Below, piece by piece: positions 49,243 to 57,533 of a stretch of 64,000 bases of DNA. Within the stretch, counting starts at the first letter, position 1, and each line of letters begins with the position of its first letter. The translations under genes and the position numbers were made by a program. Location: positions 62,001-126,000 of the forward strand of contig NZ_JBFRYB010000001.1 in assembly GCF_040892595.1 (NCBI RefSeq). Reading direction: 5' to 3'. A model generated the notes under the pieces. That model was not told the origin of the DNA, ran no database searches, and worked only from the letters and a program-made list of their open reading frames with translations. This DNA is from Zhongshania sp. R06B22. GTDB lineage: Bacteria; Pseudomonadota; Gammaproteobacteria; Pseudomonadales; Spongiibacteraceae.

Positions 49243-51318
49243 TCAAAATTGGTAGGTCACTCTCAATGAAAGTTCATCGGCAAAATCAAGCGTGGAAATT
49301 ATATTGTTGTTTGGGTTGTCTCCCCAAAGATCACCATCAATGTGGTTGTAAAATGCTTCAACAGTAAGGCCCTTTCCAGGATTCCAACGGACACCTGGCT
49401 GAAACAAAATACCACCATCTAGATCTAGGAGGGTCGCCAGTTCAATCTCAAATATCTTGTTATCCGTGGGCTGAAGAAAGCCGAAGACAATATAGTTCGC
49501 ATTGCCCGATTTCTCTTTCTTAACCGTTGTAGTATCACCATCAGACAACTCACCCAAACCAACGCGTCCATAGCCACTCAAATGACGACCGACCAAATCG
49601 CTGCGATTCTTAGTCAAGGCTTGGAATACTATGTAGGTACCAGGAAGATCCTTAAAGAATCGATGCCATTTATCCACAACCAAAGCAAGCGTGTACTCGT
49701 CATCCTCAATCACTTCCCGTGATAAGGTCGGATTTGTAAACGTGCGATTCGGCGTGTACTGCATCTCTACGTTAAAAATCAATTGATTAAGGAAGTTGTT
49801 GTCACTTTCATTAACGTAACTGACACCCAAAGCGAAGTCTTCCTCGCGATGATAGCGACGCTCGATTGTTCCCCGCATGCTACCGCCGGCAGCCATGAAG
49901 AAGGTATTCAACTGAGCAGCCGTACCAGCGACTGTTTGGTCAGGTGAGGCATAAAGATCTACTGAGCCGTCAAATTCTTCGATAGCCGCATTCAGACCGC
50001 CAATTGCGTCAAGCCTAGATTCTGCCGCGTATTTAAACCATTCCTCGGCAGAGTAAACACCGCCCGGACTGGCTGCAAAAGGCGAGTTAGCAAGTGCCTC
50101 ACCGGAATCGGAATAGCGCCGGCAAAGAGCAGGGTCATATACCAAGCAGCCCGAGAGTTTGGCGTTGTAGGCCGTATTGATCAAGGCGCCAATACCACCA
50201 GACAAGGGTTTATTAACACCTGATTTAGCCCAATTAAAAGTCCCTTCGGTAGCATACTTAGAGACAAAAGAGGCCTGCCACCCCCACTGGCCATAGTCGC
50301 CTTTCAAACGAAATCCACCAGATAATTTGTCGTCGTAGCCACCCGACTCATAAGTGTCATTAACAGTAAACTGAGTGGGGATTATATTGTAAGGAGTATT
50401 CGGGTTACCGAAGACCGAGGGCTGAAACCGACCAATATACCCGTCTGCCAAAATATCATTGGTCAACTGGTAGGTGGCACGCAAGGACAACATAGGTACG
50501 CGCTTATCAGAAAACTCTTCCAAACCGCGATCCAGTAGAGAATGTCGACGTAAATCCAATCCGTTCGGGGTATCAAAGACGCGGAAGAATATCGCTTGGC
50601 CCCAAGCTATTTGCTGGTTACCAGCACGTAGTGACAGATTACCGGATGCATACTCTAACAAGAACGTAGGAAAGTAAATTTGGTAGTTTTTGCCAGTCCA
50701 TTCCAACGGGTTAGGGTTTCCGCCTTGATCAGCAAGATAATCAAAGTAACTTGGCGTGCCTTCATACAACGCTGGGTTGGCATTGGGGCCGCTTTGAAGG
50801 CCACCCTGGAACTGGGAAACGTCGTTTGCGTCAAACGAGTCGTATATTTCCGGGTCGAACATTGCTCGCACTCTGGCAATAAATCGCATTTCATAGTTAA
50901 ACCGAACGTTTAGCTCTATCTCCGTTCTCAGCACCGTATAGTTAAAGTCATTATCGGTGGTTTTAATAAAGTCGCCACGGCGTATTGAATCTGAAAAGGG
51001 AAGGGGCACCGTACCCCAAGCACCTAATGCGCCCGGACCGAGTAAGCCCGTTACCAAACCGCTAGTCGGGTTTAATGCCGGCGGGAGATATGCTTGGCGA
51101 GATATACTTTGGTCGTTAAAATAGTTGCTTCCTTGATTGTTTGGATTCCCATCGCTACTGGTACTAACCGCAGCTTCTGCACGAACAAAGCCATTATAAG
51201 ATATATTAAAATCTTCAAACCAGTCATCATCAGACGCTAAGACCTTAGCACTAGAGATAGCGCTGCACACAGCAAGGCATACAAACAATGGACGTTTTAT
51301 TATATTACTTTTTTTCAT
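49243..51318 (-). CDS. DUF1302 family outer-membrane beta-barrel protein
   Basis: 691 residues from ATG 51318 with GGGG about 8 nt upstream. Signal peptide with LFVCLAVCSAISSAKVLA, then DUF1302 features: FNISYNGFVRAEAAVS, GNQQIAWGQAIFFRVFDTPN, IDGDLWGDNP and the aromatic C-terminus LRVTYQF. It is expected to be a long-chain hydrophobic substrate channel in the outer membrane. It works with DUF1329 and the RND permease as inferred from the cluster. Confidence 0.88.
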   Translation of the reverse strand: MKKSNIIKRPLFVCLAVCSAISSAKVLASDDDWFEDFNISYNGFVRAEAAVSTSSDGNPNNQGSNYFNDQSISRQAYLPPALNPTSGLVTGLLGPGALGAWGTVPLPFSDSIRRGDFIKTTDNDFNYTVLRTEIELNVRFNYEMRFIARVRAMFDPEIYDSFDANDVSQFQGGLQSGPNANPALYEGTPSYFDYLADQGGNPNPLEWTGKNYQIYFPTFLLEYASGNLSLRAGNQQIAWGQAIFFRVFDTPNGLDLRRHSLLDRGLEEFSDKRVPMLSLRATYQLTNDILADGYIGRFQPSVFGNPNTPYNIIPTQFTVNDTYESGGYDDKLSGGFRLKGDYGQWGWQASFVSKYATEGTFNWAKSGVNKPLSGGIGALINTAYNAKLSGCLVYDPALCRRYSDSGEALANSPFAASPGGVYSAEEWFKYAAESRLDAIGGLNAAIEEFDGSVDLYASPDQTVAGTAAQLNTFFMAAGGSMRGTIERRYHREEDFALGVSYVNESDNNFLNQLIFNVEMQYTPNRTFTNPTLSREVIEDDEYTLALVVDKWHRFFKDLPGTYIVFQALTKNRSDLVGRHLSGYGRVGLGELSDGDTTTVKKEKSGNANYIVFGFLQPTDNKIFEIELATLLDLDGGILFQPGVRWNPGKGLTVEAFYNHIDGDLWGDNPNNNIISTLDFADELSLRVTYQF

Positions 51319-51391
51319 CAATATTACCCCAATATCTAAGCTAGTTTTATCCTGCGATAAATTCTTACTTTTTATTTTAACTAGATTACTT

Positions 51392-52381
51392 TCACTCTAT
51401 TTTAATGATGTTTCCTTTATTCCCCGCCACTAGCACTCCAGCTCCGGCGCTAGGAATAGCGACCGAACCATACCATCCAGTCTGAATATCCAGACCGACA
51501 ACCGACCTCCAGCTTTCCCCATCATTAGTGCTCATAATGATATCGCGCATTCCCGGCGCGACTATCAGCCCGTTAGACTTAGTTTTCACAGATAATAGAT
51601 TTTGGTGTGTAACGCGGCGAAGCTCTTCCCAGCTACTGCCATAATCTCGACTTCTTAGCATGAAGCCCTCTTGACCCACGGCGTAAGCCACACCATCTGA
51701 TCGCATATCGATAGCAGACAAGGTCGGAGATACACCGTCTTCTGAGCTACCTCCCGCGTTTGAGACAGTCCAGGTAGACCCTTGATCATCCGAATTCATG
51801 ATCAGGGCTAGCTCACCAACCACCCACGCACGACCTGACTCGCTGACCTTTACACCATAAATACTCGGATCAAAGAGTCCACCCAGCCGATTGTCCGGAT
51901 CGTCAAAAATACCAGCCCAACTTGGGGCGACCGACTGCCAACTATTACCGCCATCAACAGAACGTAATAGCGTGCCAAATGAACCTGCTACGATTGCGTA
52001 TCCACTATTGTTGATATCGACAGCGAATAATCGCTCCTTTGTGCCGCTTTCAACTTGGCGCCAGTCACCTTCACTATTGCGAACTAAAATGACACCATAC
52101 TGACCTACAGCAACCACGCTAGTATCACTAAAGCTCACGCTAAGCAAAGCTAGGGAGTTATCACTGCGCTCACGCTGCCAAGTTACGCCATCATCGGCTG
52201 TGTGATAGATATCTCCGGCCGCACCGACCGCAAAGCCCTCTTGTCCCCGTATATCTATATCAAACAATGCTTCGTGGGCTGTCCCGCTCACAACCGGGCT
52301 CGCGTTAATTGACGCTGAGTGAGCGGAAAAACTTGAACAAATTAGCATCGCAAAAAATAAAATTATTTTTGAATTTTTCAT
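51392..52381 (-). CDS. YCF48/BNR-type beta-propeller protein, secreted
   Basis: About 329 residues; ATG 52381 is favoured, with a TTG two codons upstream possible. Signal peptide with IILFFAMLICSSFSAHS. Repeated blades with TADDGVTWQRE, SVDGGNSWQSV, SDDQGSTWTVS, SRDYGSSWEEL and STNDGESWRSV are the Asp-box signature of YCF48/BNR propellers. In related clusters this protein sits between DUF1302 and the RND permease and may bind the cargo or permease. It is cotranscribed with the DUF1302 gene (73-bp gap). Confidence 0.85.
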   Translation of the reverse strand: MKNSKIILFFAMLICSSFSAHSASINASPVVSGTAHEALFDIDIRGQEGFAVGAAGDIYHTADDGVTWQRERSDNSLALLSVSFSDTSVVAVGQYGVILVRNSEGDWRQVESGTKERLFAVDINNSGYAIVAGSFGTLLRSVDGGNSWQSVAPSWAGIFDDPDNRLGGLFDPSIYGVKVSESGRAWVVGELALIMNSDDQGSTWTVSNAGGSSEDGVSPTLSAIDMRSDGVAYAVGQEGFMLRSRDYGSSWEELRRVTHQNLLSVKTKSNGLIVAPGMRDIIMSTNDGESWRSVVGLDIQTGWYGSVAIPSAGAGVLVAGNKGNIIKIE

Positions 52382-52408
52382 TATCAAGAGATTACCTATA
52401 AAAATATT

Positions 52409-52428
52409 GCCGCAGGAATCCCTGCGGC
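52409..52428 (-). terminator. Intra-operon hairpin terminator/attenuator
   Basis: Arms GCCGCAGG and CCTGCGGC with a 4-nt loop; on the minus strand AATATTTTT follows. It lies between copy 2 of DUF1329 and the YCF48-like gene, so it would lower transcription of the genes downstream of it. Confidence 0.75.
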
Positions 52429-52435
52429 GATAAAA

Positions 52436-53824
52436 TTAGACCTGCCCTAAACGCTGCAAGGCCTGCTGGGTAAAGAATCGGCTATATGCCTTCTCTTGAT
52501 CGGCGGCGAACTCTGATTTATGACCGCCACCATTTTCTTTGTTGTGATTGATGCGACTCATTCGTCCAGTCTGCGCGTCATAGGAATGAATATTGGTCCA
52601 TGACCATGCTGGGGTCTTACCATCTGGTCCAAACTCGACCTTGTCACCAAGCTTGTACTGCCCAAAGTTGGTTTCAAAATTGACCCATGGTTTATCCTGA
52701 CGGTCGAAGCGAATATTGCCGCAATACATATTGTTACGCACATCGACATAGGCCAGCCTTCTGCCCACTGGAGCGCGGGGATAGCCTGTTGGCTTAGATT
52801 CCAATATTGCAACCTCGGGCGCTAACTCATAGTCGGTATCCCAGAAAGTATCGCCCTTTGGACCACCGTGAGTGTCTGCGCGCCAATTGTCTTTGTCACC
52901 ATTCCACTTAGCATTGAAACCACCTAACATTGGCTTTCGCTCAATTATTTTGTAGTCGCCCCACGTCAACATTGGATCACCAGCTGCCCATGGATCTGTC
53001 AGGAACCAGGTCACGCCCGGAATAAGCGGCTCGAATCGTTGGTTAGTTGGGAACTGCCGTACACGTCTAAACTGTGGTAAATATCCATAAAGGTCAGGGA
53101 ATTTACGCTGATCGTAATACCAGGTAGACAAGAATGAACTACCGGCAACATCCTGGGTTGACGTAAAGAAGACCGTCTGCAGTCGGATTAAATCGTCCAT
53201 GCCCATAAATGCTTTACCATCCATGCGCGCCTGCATCTGGAGCTCGGCCCAAATAAACTCATAATCGTAGGCTTTTGAACCATCGGGGTTTAACACCGTA
53301 TCGTTAACCGCGTATTGATTGTAATCTGCGCGGCCCCAGCTCATCGCTAGATTGGCCTGGATTTCAGGCCCGGTCCGGGGGTTTGGGAAAGGTAGCCCGC
53401 CGACCCAGTTCCCACCTTTGTTAGTCTTAACATTGCCCGTCTTATCAAAAACGGCAGATATACCATTATTCATGTTGTACAGCGTTCGCTCATAGAACTC
53501 TGTAGGGAACATCGCACTAAAGTCTTTGGTAGTTGGACGAATTTTGATTCGTCTTCCCATTGTCTTAATTTGGTCAAATACGATCGGGTCTAGGAGTTCT
53601 TTGGCGTGATCCACATTTTCAGCAGTCAGAAAGTCACCCGTACTTATTTTTCCCTTGGTATACATGTCTATCGACATCAGCTCGTCGGGATAGACTTTTG
53701 CTAGATCACCATTTGAAGCAAAAATTTTATTCAAGGGCATTAACACGCCAGCTGCTGCGCCGGCAGCCAGATTTTTCATAAGCTGGCGACGGCCATAATC
53801 ATGATCGTATTTTCTAATTATCAT
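52436..53824 (-). CDS. DUF1329 family protein, Tat-like signal (copy 2)
   Basis: 462 residues from ATG 53824, with GGAG 9 nt upstream (a TTG five codons earlier is the alternative). N-terminus YGRRQLMKNLAAGAAAGV is Tat-like. The domain contains WYYDQRKFPDLYGYLPQFRR and TNQRFEPLIPGVTWFLTD, clearly paralogous to the protein at 47776-49152. Two different copies flanking the DUF1302/YCF48 pair suggest different cargo or directions. It follows the RND permease gene. Confidence 0.85.
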   Translation of the reverse strand: MIIRKYDHDYGRRQLMKNLAAGAAAGVLMPLNKIFASNGDLAKVYPDELMSIDMYTKGKISTGDFLTAENVDHAKELLDPIVFDQIKTMGRRIKIRPTTKDFSAMFPTEFYERTLYNMNNGISAVFDKTGNVKTNKGGNWVGGLPFPNPRTGPEIQANLAMSWGRADYNQYAVNDTVLNPDGSKAYDYEFIWAELQMQARMDGKAFMGMDDLIRLQTVFFTSTQDVAGSSFLSTWYYDQRKFPDLYGYLPQFRRVRQFPTNQRFEPLIPGVTWFLTDPWAAGDPMLTWGDYKIIERKPMLGGFNAKWNGDKDNWRADTHGGPKGDTFWDTDYELAPEVAILESKPTGYPRAPVGRRLAYVDVRNNMYCGNIRFDRQDKPWVNFETNFGQYKLGDKVEFGPDGKTPAWSWTNIHSYDAQTGRMSRINHNKENGGGHKSEFAADQEKAYSRFFTQQALQRLGQV

Positions 53825-53898
53825 ATTTATTATCTCCAATATTAATTTTTATTCTATCTACATATCACATACTAAACGTCACGCTTCACACCTTCTTT

Positions 53899-56379
53899 TT
53901 AACGAGCTACAAGTACTGCGTCTCCTCCTTGATAGTCGATAATTTCTTCTGATTTCTTCTCAGTATCTTTATCTTCCAAGAATATACTTAGATCAATTCC
54001 CTCTCCGATCATAAGGTCATTTCTGCTAGCAAAATGGGGCTTGATCAGCCAAACAAGCAGAGGAAGAACAACTAAGGAGAGAACCATATTGATAAGCATA
54101 ATTGCGACTAACAGCAGCCCCATATCAGCCATAAACTTAAGGTCAGATAGCAAGTACCAAGGCATTATGCCAATCAACATAATTGTTGCCGTGAACATGA
54201 TTGCCTTGCCGGTAGTTGTAATTGACCGCGTAATTGCATCGGCCCAGCCAACTTCCGGGGTGTATTCCTCGCAAATCCTGGACATCAAATAGATACCGTA
54301 ATCGATACCTACCCCGACGCCGAGCACCGCTACCATTACCGAATTTATATCTAAGCCAATACCCAATACATGCATAGTTGCCGATAACATGAAATTTGAG
54401 ATATTAACCGGGATAAGTATGATCAGCGCTGCCACAATAGACTTGTATGCATATGCAACAACGCCAAATATAGCGATGTTCAAGAGACCGAGAATTAACC
54501 AGTGATAGCGGCTTACTACCGAGTTCATCGCCTGCTGAAGCGCGATAGTTCCAGAACCCATTCTGACGGTGAAGTCGGCGTGCTCCACACCTACGCTATC
54601 AACCGCACGCTGAGCACTCGCCAGTGCAGCATCAACTGTTTCCTGTTTATTATCTTTATACCAAAGCGAAATGGTTGAGTTTTGAAATTCGAAATCTGAA
54701 ATGTGAGAGAAGTTTACGGGGTTAGTGCCAAATACCACCGCTGTGCCTGCCGCTCTTACAGCTGCCGCAGTAGGATCTAGCGGCAACCATTTTGGATCGC
54801 CCCCGGAAAACAATCGGTTTGACTCCATCATATAATCGGCAAACGACAATGTTGCTCTGGGAGCCAGCACCTCATCCGACTCAACCATAGACTGAATCGC
54901 CAAGGAAACCCGAACAGCCTCCGGTGTTCTGACCACGCGATTATTAATATCGCGAGTTTTCGATTCAAGAATTATTTCAAGTGTGTTAACCCCAGGAAAG
55001 TGGCTATTCACAGCGCGTATTGCGGTATTAAAGTCCGAGTCCTCCCAAAGGATATTTGAGCCCTCAACAGGATTACCAATTTTAATCTGCATGGCGATAC
55101 CAATTGCCACCACCGTGGCAACCGTTGCAACAACCGCCGTCACCTTGGCACGCTTTCCGTGAGTAACCTTGGCTATCGCGTTTAGTAATTTAAGCTGAAG
55201 ACCCTGAACACCCGATGAGACTTCATCCTGGGAAGTCAAAGCGTCAATATTTTTTGGGGTTGGTAAGTACGACAGCACAATAGATATAAGAAACACGCCG
55301 GTGGGGATAATGCTAATAGCCCAAAACCCGGTAAACAGCGCAAACCTTTCCATAGCCGGGATCGGCGCCAACGCAATAAATACAATGCCCAATGTATCCG
55401 TGACAACGCCGAGAATCGAAGGCGCCATCATGACCCCCATCGTCACTTCGGCCGCCTTCTTCTTATCTTGTAAGTGGGCGTAGATTTCGTAATAACGCTC
55501 ACTAAATTGAACGCAGTGAGAGAATGATCGAGCCACCAGCAGAAGGGGCACAATCATTAATAGCGGTTCGATAGGTGACGATATCCAACCAACCATACCA
55601 AAGCCCCATACTGCGGCAACGGTACTACAGATTATCGGCGTTAATGTACCTGCGATATTGCGCATATATAAGGCCAGCGCAATAATTAGCGCACATACCG
55701 TAATACCGAAAATCATATAAGTTTGATTTTGTAGCTTGTACACCCATCCTGTCAGTATTGGCTGACCGACGACGTAGACTTCGTGATTGTCATCTCGATA
55801 TTCCTTAGCCAGCATTTGCACGGACTTGAACACCACATCGTAATCTAATAGATCTTCTATAAACGCCGCGGTAATCAAGGTGGCCGACTCGTCGCCAGAC
55901 ACATAGAAAGTGCGGACATTGGGGCTCTGCTCAACATTTAGGCGGAATTTGTCTAACTCTTTCTGGCTCGACGGCACCGAGTCGCCCATTAACGGCTTCA
56001 TATCAATACCGTAAGGCGTCGCCTCCGCGTAACGCGCTTTCTCGGTCGCTATTGAAATCAGAGAGTCGTGGTTTATGCCGGGGGTTAAATCAATGGCGCG
56101 GGTGAAATCCCATACCTTTTGAAGGGTATCGGTATTATATATATCGCCATCCTTACGCTTTATCATGACCGTGACGGTTAGTGGATTACCGAAGTTTGGG
56201 TGATCCTTAAAAACCTGAACATATGGATCATCTGCCGGCAGCAGATCTGAGAATATCGTCTTTATTGTTAAGCCTTGAATACCAACTGCGAAAAAAACGG
56301 TTATAGCAAGAAATATAAGCGCCACCACCAACCTGTGGCGCATTATCAACGCCGCAAGTCGAAAACGATAATTGTCCAT
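53899..56379 (-). CDS. RND-superfamily (MMPL/HAE3-type) permease
   Basis: 826 residues with two repeats of about six membrane helices (near 18-38, 220-370, 415-435 and 640-790) and large periplasmic loops with DLLPADDPYVQVFKDHPNFG after helix one. Charged helix-4 motifs GVGIDYGIYLMSR and MIVPLLLVARSFSH are in place for proton coupling. HAE3/MMPL transporters move hydrophobic lipids, hopanoids or sterols. It is the first gene of the operon with DUF1329, YCF48 and DUF1302. Direction of transport is unknown. Confidence 0.88.
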   Translation of the reverse strand: MDNYRFRLAALIMRHRLVVALIFLAITVFFAVGIQGLTIKTIFSDLLPADDPYVQVFKDHPNFGNPLTVTVMIKRKDGDIYNTDTLQKVWDFTRAIDLTPGINHDSLISIATEKARYAEATPYGIDMKPLMGDSVPSSQKELDKFRLNVEQSPNVRTFYVSGDESATLITAAFIEDLLDYDVVFKSVQMLAKEYRDDNHEVYVVGQPILTGWVYKLQNQTYMIFGITVCALIIALALYMRNIAGTLTPIICSTVAAVWGFGMVGWISSPIEPLLMIVPLLLVARSFSHCVQFSERYYEIYAHLQDKKKAAEVTMGVMMAPSILGVVTDTLGIVFIALAPIPAMERFALFTGFWAISIIPTGVFLISIVLSYLPTPKNIDALTSQDEVSSGVQGLQLKLLNAIAKVTHGKRAKVTAVVATVATVVAIGIAMQIKIGNPVEGSNILWEDSDFNTAIRAVNSHFPGVNTLEIILESKTRDINNRVVRTPEAVRVSLAIQSMVESDEVLAPRATLSFADYMMESNRLFSGGDPKWLPLDPTAAAVRAAGTAVVFGTNPVNFSHISDFEFQNSTISLWYKDNKQETVDAALASAQRAVDSVGVEHADFTVRMGSGTIALQQAMNSVVSRYHWLILGLLNIAIFGVVAYAYKSIVAALIILIPVNISNFMLSATMHVLGIGLDINSVMVAVLGVGVGIDYGIYLMSRICEEYTPEVGWADAITRSITTTGKAIMFTATIMLIGIMPWYLLSDLKFMADMGLLLVAIMLINMVLSLVVLPLLVWLIKPHFASRNDLMIGEGIDLSIFLEDKDTEKKSEEIIDYQGGDAVLVAR

Positions 56380-56509
56380 TCCCCATCCTCATTTATTATA
56401 TTTTGGTAAATGCTAGGAATTTATTTCAACCAATTTCTTATTATCGATGCCGGGCTGAAATACCATCCCACATTGCCATATTCTTATCATATTCACTGAT
56501 AACCGAAGC

Positions 56510-56545
56510 TCGGTGCTTCTTTCGGTCGACCCGACAAAGCACCGA
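56510..56545. promoter_or_regulatory. Long inverted repeat upstream of the RND operon
   Basis: Arms TCGGTGCTT and AAGCACCGA with an 18-nt loop that contains a further TCGG/CCGA pairing. No T-run follows on either strand, so it is a mRNA leader stem or protein site rather than a terminator. It is 131 bp before the permease start. Confidence 0.5.
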
Positions 56546-56740
56546 CACAGCGCATTATCAGTAGTGATGACCCAGCTTTTAAGCAAGCCCCAGTCATCGC
56601 TCTTGCACACTAATAGAGTTAACCGTGACTCTTTCAGTTGCTCAGATACGCATACCTAGCCTTGGCTTTATAGTTGCACATCAAATTACGCGGCGCCCAA
56701 ACCTTTTGATGGGGTATTGGTGAAAACTTGCTATGAGAGC

Positions 56741-56758
56741 ACCTATCTAATGATAGGT
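56741..56758. promoter_or_regulatory. Perfect 7-bp inverted repeat
   Basis: ACCTATC and GATAGGT around TAAT. Could be an operator or a weak terminator of the small frame at 56798-56938. Confidence 0.4.
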
Positions 56759-56797
56759 ATTTGAAGAGAAATACAGAAAAGAAGCTTATCGCAGCTT

Positions 56798-56938
56798 TTA
56801 TCCTTGCATTATCACGGAAGAGACATTAAACATAATATTCAGCGCCGTGCAGATTACAGCGACCGCAGTTACCAAAAGACAAACAATTGTCCCAATAAGA
56901 TAATATGATTTTTTGTTTTTAGTATTTACTAGGCCCAT
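56798..56938 (-). CDS. Possible 46-residue membrane peptide
   Basis: Starts at ATG 56938 with AGGT upstream. It has one hydrophobic segment, LIGTIVCLLVTAVAVICTAL, preceded by KNKK. The same frame is open for about 35 codons upstream with another hydrophobic stretch but lacks a recognised start. It could be a small membrane protein or a decayed gene. Confidence 0.3.
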   Translation of the reverse strand: MGLVNTKNKKSYYLIGTIVCLLVTAVAVICTALNIMFNVSSVIMQG

Positions 56939-57118
56939 GCACTGACCTGCGTTTACTGCATAAAGAAGAATAGTTAGATTTAAAAAATTTCCATATAAGG
57001 GTGGCCCGCTGTTGAGTATCTGACATCCTAGTTTTCAGCTGTGATCAGTTATTATTTTTTATAACACGCCACTGAATTCTGAGAATTGAAGATGATTAGT
57101 CTCATGGAATATTTCTAG

Positions 57119-57136
57119 TGATACTTATTAGTATCA
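57119..57136. promoter_or_regulatory. Dyad upstream of ferredoxin-CYP153 genes
   Basis: TGATAC-N6-GTATCA, 49 bp before the ferredoxin start. Size and position fit an activator or repressor site for the alkane hydroxylase operon. No matching second site was confirmed. Confidence 0.45.
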
Positions 57137-57185
57137 TTTCCTCAAGACTGAGTTCACTAGAACCACTTTCACTTACAGGACGATT

Positions 57186-57509
57186 ATGATGATAAAAATA
57201 AATTACATTGATCACACCGGCTCCACATTTGAGATTGGCGCGTCTGAAGGCGAGACATTGATGAGCGCAGCAACGAACAACCTAATCCCAGGCATTGATG
57301 GTGATTGCGGGGGAAACTGCGCCTGCGGGACATGCCATGTCATTATTGACGAAAATTGGACTAGCCGACTTGATAGCCAAAATTCCGAAGAAATCTCATT
57401 ACTGCAAATGACCCCAGATTTCAACGAACGCTCAAGACTTGCCTGCCAAATAGTCATCACCAAAGAGCTGCACGGAATTGTCGTCAACCTCCCAGAACAC
57501 CAAATGTAA
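57186..57509 (+). CDS. 2Fe-2S ferredoxin (adrenodoxin type) for CYP153
   Basis: 107 residues with the C-x5-C-x2-C...C ligand pattern: CGGNCACGTC and later LACQIV. An extra Cys lies within the cluster loop. Family size is about 105. It carries electrons from the reductase (43502-44722) to the P450 next to it (24 nt gap). AGGA precedes the ATG. It is the first gene of the plus-strand hydroxylase operon. Confidence 0.92.
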   Translation: MMIKINYIDHTGSTFEIGASEGETLMSAATNNLIPGIDGDCGGNCACGTCHVIIDENWTSRLDSQNSEEISLLQMTPDFNERSRLACQIVITKELHGIVVNLPEHQM

Positions 57510-57533
57510 AAGACTTTCCAAAAGGAGCATAAC

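Larger units (their letters stand above)
56380..56797. other. 5' region of the transport operon, no gene seen
   Basis: A 65-codon minus-strand frame at 56413-56610 is judged to be chance. The region has two hairpins (56510-56545 and 56741-56758) and would hold the promoter of the RND operon. Confidence 0.5.

Noticed and set aside
56413-56610. A 65-codon minus-strand frame before the RND permease gene
   Set aside because: It is created by a region with a strong inverted repeat, has no credible Shine-Dalgarno and no similarity to known proteins.
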